Positions 63,889-64,000 of a stretch of DNA of 64,000 nt are shown here, one piece after another (within the stretch, counting starts at the first letter, position 1; each line of letters begins with the position of its first letter). The notes under the pieces are model-generated. The model searched no databases, was not told the origin of the DNA, and saw nothing but the letters and a program-made list of their open reading frames with translations. The position numbers and the translations under genes were made by a program. The DNA is from Flaccisagitta enflata (Eukaryota; Chaetognatha; Sagittoidea; Aphragmophora). The stretch covers positions 59,644,001-59,708,000 of the forward strand of contig OZ231127.1 of the NCBI GenBank assembly GCA_965153355.1. The letters are read 5' to 3'.

Positions 63889-64000
63889 CGGAGCGCGCGA
63901 CCATTGCCCCGATGGGCTTGTTCTTTTTGTTGTTTCCTTCTATTTCTATTCTTTGGCCTCTTCTTTGGACTCACATTCTATGCAACAAACTGTTTTTAAT

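Noticed and set aside
48027-64000. Third ankyrin exon
   Set aside because: No TPLHxAA-type codons behind a splice acceptor were found downstream of 48026.

Overview
This is nuclear DNA from a multicellular animal, most likely a marine invertebrate; I cannot name the species. The evidence is a spliced ankyrin-repeat gene with GT-AG introns, an LRR ectodomain reading frame of Toll-receptor type, a Jockey/CR1-like LINE fragment, a Gag-bearing LTR retrotransposon, hAT-like and Tc1/mariner-like inverted-repeat elements, and very many long microsatellites. There are no operons or other prokaryotic features. Very little of the window is host coding sequence.

Layout. 1-1000: degenerate minus-strand coding fragments. 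2120-3250: a secreted LRR protein that ends at a CAA/CGA array. 5094-6585: 3' end of a LINE ORF split by a 598-bp inverted-repeat insertion. 6537-9463: a tandem duplication, each copy carrying a palindromic 'family B' element. 10.5-20.4 kb: long simple repeats with MITE-like elements, including a mariner-type element holding a tRNA-like segment (18319-18827). 20657-21238: a palindromic mariner-type MITE. 22-43 kb: simple repeats mixed with many short 'family A' elements, plus a hAT-like MITE with a perfect 8-bp target duplication (32359-32665). 45.1-48.0 kb: the first two coding exons of an ankyrin-repeat gene. 49424-54983: a complete young LTR element with 408-bp LTRs, a 4-bp target duplication and only a gag-like ORF. 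55.9-63.9 kb: nested transposons, a 21-bp minisatellite, a ~180-bp satellite and more family A and B copies.

The most unusual content is family A: about 20 elements, mostly 120-280 bp. They have no terminal inverted repeats but carry a small hairpin at each end. The stems differ between copies while pairing is mostly kept. A GGGTGGGCAGGGGC-like core lies near the left end and a GACC/GGAC tract lies just before the right hairpin. Family B elements are whole-element palindromes that share about 20 bp of terminus (GCAGCGGCC-CAAAGGG) but have different arms and different tandem-repeat cores. The LTR element is also notable as a recently active, apparently gag-only non-autonomous element.

The genes do not form a functional unit. 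The window reads as an intron- and repeat-rich region containing the 5' part of one ankyrin gene and one truncated LRR gene. Coordinates and matches were read by eye; no alignment or database search was run.
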